A stretch of DNA of 64,000 nt from Anaspis maculata (GCA_949128115.1 OX421963.1:91521602-91585601), one strand, 5' to 3'; positions 1 through 11,613 are shown, counted from the stretch's first letter. Notes: a model not told the origin generated them from the sequence alone. Numbers and translations: made by a program.

Positions 1-190
1 AAGCGGTCGAAGCTACCCGGAGGGTACACCCACGTCCGAGTCTGAACGTTGTTGAAAATCAGACCAACCCGGAAGCTGAAGCCCAGTGAAGATAATTTTT
101 CAACTGGTGTCAGAAACTCAAGGAGTTAAACTCTCGATACCAATCAAATGTCACAGGTATTATCCTGCCTGGCATGACGCCAGTTTCGGT
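1..190. repeat. dispersed repeat (copies also at 59500 and 36780)
   Basis: GAAGCTACCCGGAGGGTACACC...TCTGAACG and CAACTGGTGTCAG...ATACCAATCAAAT recur near 59505-59655, 59840-59950 and 36780-36860. No coding content. Confidence 0.7.
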
Positions 191-232
191 ACCGTCAGTC
201 GGAATACGAAAACAAAGGTACGGATGGAAGAT

Positions 233-423
233 TTATTGAAAGGTGAAACAGCGTTTGGAGGTGCGCAGGTGCCTGGTGAAGCTGGACTTTTGCTTGAAGC
301 CGTGGCCGCATCCGGCGCACGTGTACGTCGGATCCTTTCCGCATTCGTGCTTGAGGTGCTCCTTCAGGTTCTTTTTGCGCTTGTACGACCTGGAGCACTG
401 CGGGCAGTCGTAACGCTGCCAAT
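233..423 (-). CDS. lola: lola-type zinc-finger terminal exon 32 (last in window; C2HC second finger)
   Basis: Acceptor TCGTTTTCCAG, phase 1, 63 residues. Finger 1: C7-x2-C10-x12-H23-x4-C28, SRSYKRKKNLKEH and ECGKDPTY. Finger 2: C36-x2-C39-x12-H52-x6-C59, GHGFKQKSSFTRH and SKRC. Tail FTFQ. The TAA lies within AATAAA (plus 232-237), as in exon 29. The array may continue to the left of the window. Confidence 0.88.
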
Positions 424-1128
424 CTGGAAAACGAACAATCGTCAGGTTTGCTGCAACTATTCGCAAGGGTCAATTAGTGTCAATGTTTTAGCGCAGCGTT
501 AGGGCCAAAACCACTCCCGGCGCCACCAATGAATTTGCTTTTGATCACTTTCATTTGATCAAACCATTTGTTGAGTTCTGAGGGCAGTTCACAAGACTTC
601 AACTGCTTTCACTAGGGGTCGTACAATTTAGTTCACTGCCATTCGGACTGAGAGCCGCTCCCGGTACTGTTATGAAATATATTCACCTGTTTCTCCACTC
701 TAACACAAGTTGATGTCCGTTTAATTTGATGAGCACAGTGATCAAAGCTTGAACTGCCTTTTCCAGGGGCCGTATCAGTTTACTGTGCTTCCATTTGGCC
801 TTAGAACCGCTCCCGGTATTATTATGAAACGTATCAACTTCCCATTTACCCGATTCACAAGATGACTTTTACTGATTGAATTTCATGTGCGCAGTAAGCC
901 CGCGACTGCTTTTTATAGAGGTCGAGTAGAGATCTTTATCGGGTCGTTGACTAGGTCAAAGAAGTCGCTTGAAACCACTTGATGATTTTGCAGGGTATCA
1001 ATTTAGAAACCACCTTTTTTGGTTGCTTTGACTGGTACGTTTTTTATTGTTGTTTTCTATAAACACTTGACCACACTGTAAAACATAAACAAAGAATGAT
1101 TCTTCATAGTTTGGTATTGAGTTTGGTT
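424..1128. other. inter-exon sequence, no gene seen
   Basis: Between the exon 31 stop and the exon 32 acceptor. Two copies of a short block (ACTGAGAGCCGCTCCCGGTACTGTTATGAAA near 648 and a variant near 800) are visible; otherwise AT-rich sequence with no conserved coding potential. Confidence 0.45.
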
Positions 1129-1310
1129 TCAGAAGTGGGTTCCCGAATAGTGTTGCATCGTGACGTGTCGATTCAACGTCGATTTTTGCTTGTACCTGCG
1201 AGGACACAGCGAACACTTGTGCAGTAAGCCTTTTCCGCAATGGTGGCGCACGTGACTGGCTAGACTGCGCTTGTACTTGTAGGATCGGTTGCATAAACCA
1301 CACGTATAAT
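1129..1310 (-). CDS. lola: lola-type zinc-finger terminal exon 31
   Basis: Acceptor CGTTCTTTTGCAG, phase 1, 60 residues. Finger 1: C4-x2-C7-x12-H20-x4-C25, NRSYKYKRSLASH and HCGKGLLH. Finger 2: C33-x2-C36-x12-H49-x4-H54, PRRYKQKSTLNRH. Tail YSGTHF, TGA. A longer 128-codon frame starts upstream at 1515, but the residues before the acceptor have no finger features. Confidence 0.88.
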
Positions 1311-1759
1311 CTGCAAAAGAACGGTTTTTATTATTCATTGTTACTATACAGAAAAATGCGCTGAAGCCACGGTTGCAAGATAACCGACACTTGTAACGAA
1401 ATGTGCCAAGTTGAGTGCGTTCATGCGAACTGAACTTGAAGCTAGCTTCGCGTACGGGTGCTGCAAAGACGACTAAAAGCTTACCGTCTACGCATTTTGA
1501 TGAATAAATGGCCATGATAGTCGTTTTGAAGAGCTGTCGAGTTCTACCTTGAGTTAGGTCTTTGTTGAAGGCTGACTTTGGGTTCTACTCAGTAGAGGGC
1601 AAAGGGCGGTTCTGGGACCACCACCGCCACATTTGTGGTAGGCATATAGTTGACAGGCGGAAGCGGCCATCTTGGATTCCAAATTTCCCAACTTTCCCCT
1701 ACATACTTGGGTCAGGCCAGGTTAGCCCGACTCTCCCCTAGTATGTCTACCACAAATGT

Positions 1760-1918
1760 GTTGGTGGTGGTGGTGGTGATGGTAGTGATAGTGATGGTGG
1801 TGGTGGTGGTGGTGATGGTGGTGGTGGTGGTGATGGTGATGGTGATGGTGGTGGTGGTGGTGGTGGTGGTGGTGGTGGTGGTGGTGGTGATGGTGGTGGT
1901 GGTGGTGATAGTGGTGGT
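1760..1918. repeat. (GGTGAT/GGT)n microsatellite
   Basis: About 160 bp of GGT and GAT triplets. It produces long valine-only (plus) and proline-only (minus) frames that are not genes. Confidence 0.95.
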
Positions 1919-2141
1919 CCCAGAATCACCCTTCTCCCTCTACTCTACTCTCACTTCGCTCTGGCACTAACGCCTTCCTAGCACGTAGAACACGACTCCG
2001 TGGAAAGAAAACACGTAGTGCCAATCTTGAACGAGAAAAAGCTCAGAGTTGGAATTTCAACGACGAAGCTCTGTTAACTGTACACTTGTTGAGAAAAACT
2101 CATGTGAGGGTGAAAAGTGAAAAGCAACGCTGTATAAATAT

Positions 2142-2341
2142 TCATTTATTGATCATCGCGTCGATTTTGTGTATCGTTTTCAGGTGTCGGTTCAGCGTCG
2201 ACGTTTGGGTGTAGCTCTTGTTGCAATAGCCACACTGGAACATCGGCTCTTTCCCGCACTCGTACGACAAGTGCATGGTCAGCCCGCTCTTCCTCTTGTA
2301 CCTTCGATCGCATCTGCTGCACACGTACGTCACTCCGGCTC
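2142..2341 (-). CDS. lola: lola-type zinc-finger terminal exon 30
   Basis: Acceptor ATGTTCCGTAG, phase 1, 66 residues. Finger 1: C8-x2-C11-x12-H24-x4-C29 with DRRYKRKSGLTMH and ECGKEPMF. Finger 2: C37-x2-C40-x12-H53-x4-H58 with NKSYTQTSTLNRH. Tail KIDAMINK, then TGA. AATAAA overlaps the last two codons (plus 2145-2150). Only 123 bp separate this acceptor from the exon 29 stop. The polypyrimidine tract is poor, so usage may be weak. Confidence 0.86.
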
Positions 2342-2464
2342 CTACGGAACATGACCGCATTTCAGCATTTCAGCAAACTGTAGCAACTCGGCTGGGAAGA
2401 TGGCGTGTGCCCAAAGCCGTGCCGTGCAAGAATGCAAGACAACCGGGTTGCGGCTGGAACAGAT

Positions 2465-2655
2465 TTATTGCGGATTGTTACAGCGTTTGGAGTTGTGCAG
2501 GTGACGCGTCAAGCCGGATTTTTGGGTGAAGCTGTGGTTGCAGCCGGGACACGTGTACGTCGGCTCTTTTCCGCACTCGTGCAGCAGATGGGCGTTGAGC
2601 GTTTTCTTGTGTTTGTACGACTTTCCGCACTGGAGACAGTGATGACGGAGCCACT
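2465..2655 (-). CDS. lola: lola-type zinc-finger terminal exon 29 (C2HC second finger)
   Basis: Acceptor CTCTTTTCCAG, phase 1, 63 residues, no in-frame ATG. Finger 1: C7-x2-C10-x12-H23-x4-C28, GKSYKHKKTLNAH, ECGKEPTY. Finger 2: C36-x2-C39-x12-H52-x6-C59 with NHSFTQKSGLTRH and SKRC as last ligand. The spacing and ending match exon 32 exactly, so the two are duplicates. AATAAA overlaps the stop (CAATAAA, plus 2464-2469). Confidence 0.88.
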
Positions 2656-3293
2656 CTGGAAAAGAGACACTTTACTGCAACTGCTACAAAATTGAATTGT
2701 TCAAGGAGTCATTTCAAGCTGCTCTCCTGCCATTTGGGCTATCAGTCAAGCCCTGGCGTAATCAATAGAGTTATTGACCTTTCCTACAACTAGTCACTCT
2801 CCTGATGGTTCTATCAATTCAATCTCTTGTCAATTGGACTATTTACCAAGAGCTTCAGTGCTGCAATTGAAGTTATTCACCTTTTCCTGCATCCATTCAC
2901 TCGATAAAATTGATTTTTGCAGCGCAGTTTAAAGTGAAACAACTGCTTTTTCATGAGAATACATTGGTTTACCACCACGCCATGCACTGAACAGTTTTTG
3001 GTATAAGAACAGAATAAAATAGAATACGTTTATTGTATATAAAAAGACATTTACAATCCCATTACAAAAATAACAACTTATAAATAAAATTTCGCAATAC
3101 CCAAAATATAAATTGAAAATTCACATGAAATAACCAATGCCAACGTCCCTGACTTTGATAAAGTTGACAACAAACTGTGAAATCTTGACAGCCACAACCA
3201 GCGTGAGCTAATCAAAATTCAGCTCTTATATTTTAAACGAAAGCAGCAATTATTACGAGAAGAAAAACTACCAAGATATTCAAACATCAATTT

Positions 3294-3514
3294 TCAATCT
3301 TCTTGCTCCGACATGGAATGGCGTTCCATTATTTTATCGGCATGTTTTTCGATGAGGTGTTGCGAAACCAACAGCCACTGCATTCGCCTGAAGGGACAGT
3401 ACGGACACTTGGATTGCCGTTCGCAGCCACGCTTCAAGTGGTCTACAGCAGTTCGCTTCGCTTTCATCTTCCTCATGCACTTCAAACACTGGTAGCCACG
3501 TTCGAGACGGTGCA
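3294..3514 (-). CDS. lola: lola-type zinc-finger terminal exon 28
   Basis: Acceptor CTTCCTTTCAG, phase 1, 73 residues. Finger 1: C10-x2-C13-x12-H26-x4-C31 (MRKMKAKRTAVDH). Linker CERQSK is two residues shorter than in other exons. Finger 2: C37-x2-C40-x12-H53-x4-H58 (PFRRMQWLLVSQH), tail ending MSEQED, TGA. The duplication shared with exon 27 covers about 300 bp including part of the downstream flank. This pair is the most diverged from the Lola consensus but keeps all ligands. Confidence 0.84.
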
Positions 3515-3949
3515 CTGAAAGGAAGCATGCACAGCTTATCAAGTACACATGAGTTTTGTTCGCGGGAAGGTGCTTATTTGATAAACGGATGGGGGCGGGG
3601 GAAATTATAATTCAATAAAGCATTCCAAGCCGATATAATAACAAATGCGAGTTAGTTCAAATAATGAAAACAGTTGACTCTTGATTTGTTGTTGAAATTA
3701 TGCGATTACTTTGGATAGTTGGGGGGGGTTGCTTAGATAATATCAACATTTGAGCATCAAGTTTGTTTAAACAATAAACAATGTATACAATTGCATTGTT
3801 TGAACAATAAACGATATAAACCATTCATAACAGGAACAAGTAGATATAGAATACAGTGATAACAATACGCTTATGTTGTGATGCTTATGCTTCAAACAAA
3901 AGCAGTGATAATTACAGAAAGAACTATCAAGACATTCAAACATGAGTTT

Positions 3950-4170
3950 TCAATCCCCTTGCTCCGACATGGGATTGCGTTCCATTATTTTATCGGCATG
4001 TTTTTCAATGAGGTGTTGCGAAACCAACAGCCAATTGATTCGCTTGTAGCGACAATACGGACACTTGGATTGCCGTTCGCAGCCACGCTTCAAGTGGTCT
4101 ACAGCAGTTCGCTTCGCTTTCATCTTTAGCATGCATTTCAAACACTGGTACCCACGTTCGAGACGTTTCA
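3950..4170 (-). CDS. lola: lola-type zinc-finger terminal exon 27 (tandem duplicate of exon 28)
   Basis: Acceptor TTATTTTCAG, phase 1, 73 residues. Finger 1: C10-x2-C13-x12-H26-x4-C31, but with MLKMKAKRTAVDH instead of Y-K-x-K and the shortened linker CERQSK. Finger 2: C37-x2-C40-x12-H53-x4-H58, RYKRINWLLVSQH, then a charged tail ending MSEQGD. About 90 percent identical at protein level to exon 28; most changes fall in finger 2 and the tail. Confidence 0.85.
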
Positions 4171-4259
4171 CTGAAAATAAGCATGCACAGCTAATAAGTA
4201 CACACGTGAGTTTTATCCGCAAGGAGGTGCTTATTTCATAAACCGGGGTAAAATTGGCA

Positions 4260-7200
4260 TTCAATAAAAAAAAGCTTGCTAAGGGCTTGAGAAGTGCTTG
4301 TCGAGGATTGCAAACTCGGTATGATCAAGCAAAAATCGAACTCAGTACACTCAGCCGTCAAGTCTCCAGTCGCGTCGCAGTTGTAACATTTCAAAACACA
4401 CCTTTGTTCGTAATTTTGTCATCTGAACAGCCAGAGATATGAATTGAACCATCTTCAAGGACACACATTTGGGTTCTTGGGAACTCTTCAAGCTTCCAGT
4501 AAGTGGACATCTTCGGCGGTTCCCAGAGGGTGAGAATAAAACTATAAAGCAAAATTGCTCCGAGAAAAGAACAAGTTCAATCCGAGAAGTCGAGCAGTAG
4601 ACTGCAAGTGCGCTCGCCGAAAAGCAGTGTTTTGTTGTTGAACCACAATGGATTAATAAATGGGTTAAATTGAGCACTACCACACTTACCTGATACATTT
4701 CGAACTGGCTTTTCATTGCGAATTCGTGCTTTTAGTTTTGTTGTCGATCTAATAACAGTTGTGAGTTAGTTCGAATAATGGAAACAGTTGACACTTGATT
4801 TGTTGTTGAAATTATGCGATTACTTTGGAAAGTTACAAGTTTGCTTAGATAATATCAACATTTGAGCATCAAGTTTGTTTTAACAATGTACAATTCGAAC
4901 AATTGCATTGTTCGAACAATAAACAACATGAACAATTGAATTGTTCGAACAATAAACGATATAAACCGTTCATAATTTTATCATACAAAGGTATATTACT
5001 GAATTATTGGAACAATTGTTCACTTGACACGCAGCCTCTCCAGCTTGATATTATTCGAGCAAACTCCTATCTAAAGTAATCGCATAACTTCAACAACAAA
5101 TCAAGTGTTGACTGGTTTTTCCATTATTTGATAAACGGAGGGGGGGGGGAGCATTGGAATTCAATGAAGAAACTTGATAAGGGGTCGAAAAGTGCTTCCC
5201 GACGATTGTAAACTCGATATAATCAAGTGAAAATTGAACTTAGTACGGTCAGTCGTCAAGTCTCCTGTCGCGTCGCAGTTGTAACATTTCAAAACACAGT
5301 CTTGTTTGTAATTTTGTCGTCTGAAAAGCCAGAGATATGATTTGGATCATCTTCAGGGATACACATTTGGGTTCTTGATAACCCTTCAAGCTTTCAGTAA
5401 GTGGAAATCCTGAGTGGTTTCCAGAGAGTGGAAGGGTAAAACTAAAGTGCTCAACAATGAAAGTGTTACAAAGCAAAAATTCACCCAATTTTGAACCGCC
5501 GTAACTTTTGATTGGCACAAACGATTCTGATTCTGTTTCAAGTACTGAAAAGCCCAATCTTTTGGCCATCTTTCTTGTCAATATTGAATTCATAGAACCC
5601 CTCATAAAATTTCTACAGGGTGATGAACAGAGCAGTGCAAAATTGATGAAAGTTCAACATACCCCCGTTTTCGTTAAATTTTTTTTTTGGGAGTATCAAC
5701 ACCAAATTTATGAAGAATGATGTGTTCCCTCGAAACGGTTTTTGAATTTTCGGGATTCCAGTCGAAACAGCCAAAATGTGATTTTTTATTGTGAATACTG
5801 TATATTATTCCTGTAGCAACGCAAAAACATTAGAACTTTTCATATCAAGATGACGCCACTTGATTGGCTTGTTCACTGAACAATTGTGAGCAATTTGACT
5901 TGCAACACGTTCCTATTGTTCAGTGTAGGGGTGGAAAAAAGCCCAATTGGCAGTGTACTTTTTGGTACTACTCCTAAAATTTGAGTTTTTGGCATTAAAA
6001 AAAGGTTAATTTTTACTCTCTTTAGTCAACATGGGACTACGTCATTAGAATCGAATTAACAACATTTCCGCCATTTTGGAATTTTTTGCCTTTACCTCAA
6101 ATTTCAAAACATAGGCATGTTTGGCTTCATTTCTTGAAATGTTGGTCCCCTAAATGGGATTCTGTCAATAAGATCTGTCTATCTGTTTGTTTATCTGTCT
6201 ATCTCTTTCCGAAAAAATATTTCTAGAATTTTTAACCCCACCCCCCTTCTTCCTGAGATTCTCTGAGTGTTCAATTTGATATTTTTGGCCTCTCAATTCT
6301 ATTCAATGCAGTCAACGTCATCCTGCATAGCATCGGAAGAGATAATTTTCTGTGGAAAAAATGCCACCCAAATTTCACTCTTTCGCTCCCCCCACCTCAT
6401 CTCAAAAATCTAAAATGGCAATCACCTACTTTGTGATACATCAAATTGAAGGAAATTAAATTCTCTCCAGGAACAAAATTTTGTCAAACTTTTTAAAACC
6501 CTCATTTTTCTCACAAAACACCCCAAATGTCTAATTTATTAGGAGGGGGGTTGAAAATTAAGACAAAATTGTTTTTGGGAGGAGAATTAAATTCCCTTCA
6601 ATTTGATGTATCACAAAGTAGGTAGTGTTTTGTAAAATTTTGAAGCTGAGGTGGGGGAGAGCAAAAAGGTCAATTTGGGTAGCACTTTTTCCCCCGAAAA
6701 TTTTTTTCTTCGATGTTTTCTATGATGACACTGACTGAATTATAAACATTTGAGAGATCCAGAATCAAAAATATGACAGTCAGAGAATTTTTAGGGCGAA
6801 GGAATGTGGGGTTAATATTTCTGTAAATATCGTTTTCAGAAAGAAAATTTAAATCTCTTCAATTTGATGTATCGCAAGGTAGGTCATGTCGTTTGAAATT
6901 TCAAAGTTGGGGTGAGTGGGGGCGAGGGGGCTTAAGATTGAAATTTGCCAATTTATGTTTTAGATGTCCCCTTTGATATGAAAATCGACCTGTTTTTGCT
7001 CGAAGAAATATTCACTAGGAATCGGGAGTTATTGCAGGTGGAAAGTTTTCAAATGGTCACCCGGTGCAGTATTCACAATAAAAAATCACATTTTGGCTGT
7101 TTCGACTGGAATCCCGAAAATTCAAAAACCGTTTCGAGGGAACACATCATTCGTCATAAATTTGGTGTAGATACTTCCAAAAATTTTTTTTTCGCGAAAA

Positions 7201-10200
7201 CGGGGGTATGTTGAACTTTCATCAATTTTGCACTGCTCTGTTCATCACCCTGTGGAAAAATTATGAAAAGCTCTATGCATTTCATAGTGACAAGGAAGAT
7301 GGCCAAAAAATTGGGCTATTTAGTACTTAAAACAAAATCAGAATCATATGTGCCAATTGAAAGTTAAAGCGGTTCAAAATTGGGTGAATTTTTGTTTTGT
7401 AACACTTTCATTGTTGAGCAGTTTATATACCGGGTGATCATTTGAAAACTATCCACCTGCAATAACTCCAGATTCCTAGTGAATATTTTTTTGAGCAGGA
7501 ACAGGTCGAATTTTATATCGAGGGGGACATCCAAAACATACATTGGCAAATTTCTATATTCACCCCCCTCGCCCCCACTCACCCCAACTTTGAAATTTCA
7601 AATGACACTACCTACCTTGCGATACATCAAATTGAAGCAAATTGAATTTTCTTTCTGAAAAAAATATTTTCAAAATTTTCAACCCCACCCCCTTTTTCCT
7701 AAAAATTCTATGACTGTCCCATTTTATATTCTGGACCCCTCATTTTTTTCTCAATTTAGTCGGCGCATCCTAGATAGCATCAAAGAAAGAAATTTTCGGT
7801 GAAAAAAGTGCCACCCAAATTCACCCCTTTGCTCTCCCCCATCTCAACTCCCAAGTCGAACAAAACACCACCTACTTTGTGATACATCAAATTGAAGGGA
7901 ATTGAATTCTCTTTCCGAAAAGAATTTTTTGGAAATTTTCTACCCCTCCCCCAATAAATTGGCCATTTGGAGTATTCTAGGGGGGAAATGGGGGCTTTAA
8001 AAATTGTGAAAAAATCGTTTTCAGGGAGAGAATTCAATTTCCGTCAATTTGATGTATCACAAAGTGGGTATTGACATTTTAAATTTTTGAGGTCAGGTGG
8101 GGGGAGCGAAGGGGTAAATTTGGGTGGCACTTTTTTTATTGAAAATTTTCTCTTTCGATGCTGTGCAGGATGACGTTTACTGTATTGAAGGGAAATGGAG
8201 GTCAAGAATATTAACTTGGACACCCAGAGAATTTTAGGAAGAACAGGGGGTGGGGTTGAAAAATTTCAAAATATTTTTTTTAGAAAGAGAATTTAATTCT
8301 CCATAATTTGATGTATCGCAAGGTAGGTGGTGTTATTTGAAATTTCAAAGTTGGGGTGAGTGGGGGCGAGGGGGCTCAAGATATAAATTCTCCAATGTAT
8401 GTTTTAGATGTCCCCTTCGATATAAAAATCGACCTGTTTTTGCTCAAAGACATTTGCACTAGGAATCGGGAGATATTGCAGGTGGATAGTTTTCAAATGA
8501 TCACCCGGTATAGTAAAATTGCTCGGAGAAGAGAACAAGTTCAATCCGAAAAGCCAAGTAGTGGACTGCAAATGAGCTCGCCGAAAAGCAGTGTTTTGTT
8601 GTTGAACCACAATGAGTTAGCAAATGGGTTAGAGTGAGCACTACTACACTTCACCCAATATATTTTGAACTAGCTTTACATTGCGAATTTGTGCGTTTAG
8701 TTTTGTTGTCGATATAATAACAGTTGTGAGTTGATTCAAATAATGAAAACAGTTGAACACTTGATTTGTTGTTAAAATTATGCGATTACTTTGAATATTT
8801 GAGAGTTTGCTTAGATAATATCAACATTTGAGTATCAAGTTTCTTTAAACAATAAACACTGTGAACAATTGCATTGTTCGAACAATAAACAGCATGAACA
8901 ATTGGGTTGTTCAAACAATAAACGATATAAACCGTTCATAATTTTGTCATACAGAGGTAGATTAATAAATTATCGGAACAATTGTTCACTGGACACGCAG
9001 TCTCTTCAGCTTGATATCATCTAAGCAAACTCAACTATTTAAAGTAAACGCATAACTTTAACAACAAATGAAGTGTCAACTGTTTTTTTTCATTATTTGA
9101 TTAACGGGGTGGGGGAGAGGGAGAATTGGAATTCAATCAAGAAAATTGTTGAGGGCTCGAGAACTGCTTCTCGACGATTGCAAACTCGGCATGATCAAGT
9201 GAAAATCGAACTCAGTACACTAAGCCGCCGAGTCTCCTGTCGCGACGCAGTTGTAACACTTCAAAACAGACTTTTGTTCGTAATTTTGTCGTCTGAAGAG
9301 CCAGAGATATGACTTGAACCATCTTCAGAGGCACACATTTAGGTTCTTTGGAACCCTTCAAGCTTCCAGTAAATGAACATCTTGGGTGTTTCCAGAGGGT
9401 AAGAGAGTAAAACTATATAGAAAAATTGATCCGAGAAGAGAATAATTTCAATCCGAAAAGTATAGCATTGGACTGCAGGTGCGCTCGCCGAAAACCAGTG
9501 CTTTTGTTGTTGAACCACAATGAGTTAGCAAATGGGTTAGAGTACTACCACACTTTACGTAATTCACTTCGAACTGGCTTTCCATTGCAAATTCGTGCTT
9601 TTTGTTTTGTTGTCGATCAACTAACAGTTGTGAGTTAGTTCAAGAACGGAAACAGTAACGCTTGATTTGTTGTTGAAATTATGCTATTACTTTGGATAGT
9701 TGGATAGTTGGATAGTACATAATATCAACATTGAGCATCAAGTTGGCTTGAACAATGAACAATTCATTCAATTGTATTGTTCGAACAATGTATAACATGG
9801 ACAATTTAATTGTTTAAACAATAAACGATATGAACTGTTCATAATTTTGTCATACAGAGGTGGATTACTGAATTATTGGAACAATTGTTCACTGGACACG
9901 CAGCCTCTTGAGCTTGATATTATTTAAGCACACTCTTGACTATCTAAAGTAATCGCATAACTTCAACAACAAATCGAGCGTCAACTGTTTTTGTGTTAAC
10001 AACTGACAAGTGTTAACATTTGAGCACCAAGTTTGTTTAAACAATAAACAGTGTGAGCAATTCCATTGTTCGAACAATAAACAACATGAACAATTGGATT
10101 GTTCTAACAATAAACGATATAAACCGTTCATAATATGAACAATTGGATATTGGATACAGTGGATACAGCGCCTTGTAGCCAAATAAATGTTCTTCCAGGC

Positions 10201-10280
10201 ATGATCTAGTAAATTGAAATCGACTCCTTCTTCTCCGAGATACACCCACTCAAAGTGAGACGAGATTATGGGGTGGACCA
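4260..10280. repeat. complex of dispersed and palindromic repeats, no genes
   Basis: A unit with ATATCAACATTTGAGCATCAAGTTTG followed by GAACAATTGCATTGTTCGAACAATAAAC recurs near 3740, 4850, 8820, 9720 and 10010. Blocks 5450-5815 and 7065-7425 are inverted copies. 7428-8516 is a 1.1-kb element with inverted ends (ACCGGGTGATCATTTGAAAA and its reverse complement). 6840-7060 is a further copy of one arm. Short frames such as MYVLDVPFDIKIDLF recur in each arm and are repeat-derived. A block at 4490-4720 recurs near 9360 and 32500. Confidence 0.75.
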
Positions 10281-10807
10281 CTTCATCTTCATCATGTTTA
10301 CATTTAAATTATGTCCATTGACTTGTTTCCATTTATGCATTCATGTAATTTGTCCATTCGAATGAATTTGTTCGAATTCACTTCAAGTACAGGTTTTAAG
10401 TAAAGGGAGCCAGAAACATTAAAGTAGACAAAGATTATTTGATTTAACGTGTTGACATAGGGAAATAATTCAGGTGTCAACATGAAGTAATGCAACCATA
10501 GGTAAGTAATGCTCAAACGAGTAGGTCAAATAAGTAAGTCAAAACCACCCGGGAGGTAAGCAACGTAACTTCTAATAGCAGTCTATCAATATTGAATAAA
10601 TCAGCTTTATTGGATGCAAACACTATAAACAGATGATGAACTGAAAAGTAAGTAGACACAACAACATGAAAAAATTACTCGATAGAATAACAATAAAATA
10701 AGTAAATAAGTTACTCAATTACAATGATATAAAATAAGTTACGAAAAACAATAACAGAAAATGTTCTTTGACTTTTTCTTTTTGTCATTAATTCCATTTT
10801 CATTTCA

Positions 10808-11010
10808 CTAACAACTTTTTCTTCCAGTGAATAAATCCGCATGTTTCCTTCTCACATGCCTTGTCAAGTTGTTTTTCTGCTTAAACGCCCAATCGCAATA
10901 GTCGCACTTGAACATCCTCGGCTTTCCGCATTCCCATCTCTGGTGCGCCAGCAAATGCCCCGCGTATTTGTACGAGCTCCCGCAATCCGTGCAGTAGTGC
11001 CTTAACGGAT
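10808..11010 (-). CDS. lola: lola-type zinc-finger terminal exon 26
   Basis: Acceptor TTTTTTCAATTTCAG, phase 1, 67 residues, no in-frame ATG. Finger 1: C7-x2-C10-x12-H23-x4-C28 with GSSYKYAGHLLAH and QRWECGKPRMF. Finger 2: C36-x2-C39-x12-H52-x4-H57, DWAFKQKNNLTRH. Tail ADLFTGRKSC, TAG. The AAGHLL helix and tryptophans near both fingers are distinctive. The next exon in transcription order is 6.6 kb away across repeats. Confidence 0.88.
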
Positions 11011-11249
11011 CTGAAATTGAAAAAAGCGCTGAAAATTATTAGACAAGCCAGGATTTCGTATAAAACTATGAAACATCACTGTTCATCTACCATAGAATAG
11101 GAAACACATATCATAGAGCATCGAAGCTTAATCGTTTATTTCACATTACAAGTTAACACTGAGGTCTAAAGCTTTGGGCTGGGGTAGGTGGTGATAAATA
11201 ACCTTCCCTTACGTATACAGATTGAGTTCTAATCATTTATTATATTAGT

Positions 11250-11353
11250 CTAGTCGTAGATGTGAGATCCCGGAATGGCACGGCATATCTTCAAATGGCG
11301 GCTGAGGTAGATCATGTGCTTGTAGACGCGTTTGCATTTGTAGCATCCGTATC
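11250..11353 (-). CDS. lola: lola-type exon 25b: single third zinc finger
   Basis: In phase 1 after a CAAACAG acceptor (alternative TTTTGAAG acceptor nine bases earlier, same phase) the frame encodes C4-x2-C7-x12-H20-x3-C24, KRVYKHMIYLSRH, then RAIPGSHIYD and TAG. AATAAA (plus 11236-11241) starts 9 nt after the stop, supporting a true 3' terminal exon. It can be joined in frame to exon 25a, giving a three-finger isoform, or directly to the common 5' exons. It is only 84 bp from exon 25a, so the intron is minimal. Confidence 0.72.
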
Positions 11354-11436
11354 CTGTTTGACCTTCAAAATTGAGGAATTATTAAAAAAATCGACAATTT
11401 TTTTTTTATTTGCTAAAAATATGGAAATGGTCTTAC

Positions 11437-11613
11437 TTTTGTCGTGTACATTGGCGACGTGCTGGTTGAGGGCGGCCTTCCATTTGGACGCGTGCGGGCA
11501 GTAGGGACAGTGGAACCTCGGCGGCTGTCCGCACTCCAGCTTCAAGTGCGTGCTCAAGTTCCGGTGGTACTTGTACACCCTCGAGCATTTCGGACACACG
11601 AAGCGACCCGGAG
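11437..11613 (-). CDS. lola: lola-type zinc-finger exon 25a, with a splice donor after finger 2
   Basis: Acceptor CCCAATTTTTAG, phase 1. Finger 1: C7-x2-C10-x12-H23-x4-C28, SRVYKYHRNLSTH, ECGQPPRF. Finger 2: C36-x2-C39-x12-H52-x4-H57 with PHASKWKAALNQH. Unlike the others there is no stop near the last histidine; instead HDK is followed by A-GTAAGA, a good donor (plus 11431-11436). Exon length is 177 nt (divisible by three), phase 1 at both ends. Without splicing the frame runs 38 further low-complexity codons to a stop at 11312. Confidence 0.85.

Noticed and set aside
86..502. Plus-strand 138-codon frame overlapping exon 32, and similar plus-strand frames over nearly every finger exon (for example 2405-2695, 45134-45556, 63547-63750)
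   Set aside because: They are antisense to zinc-finger codons. The repeated V/L/R/A-rich appearance (RTVRALEAGRLAALVLQV-like) is the reverse complement of CGK-x-P-x-F-x-C codons and has no family of its own.
1650..1970. Valine-rich plus frame and proline-rich minus frame
   Set aside because: Translation of the GGT/GAT microsatellite.
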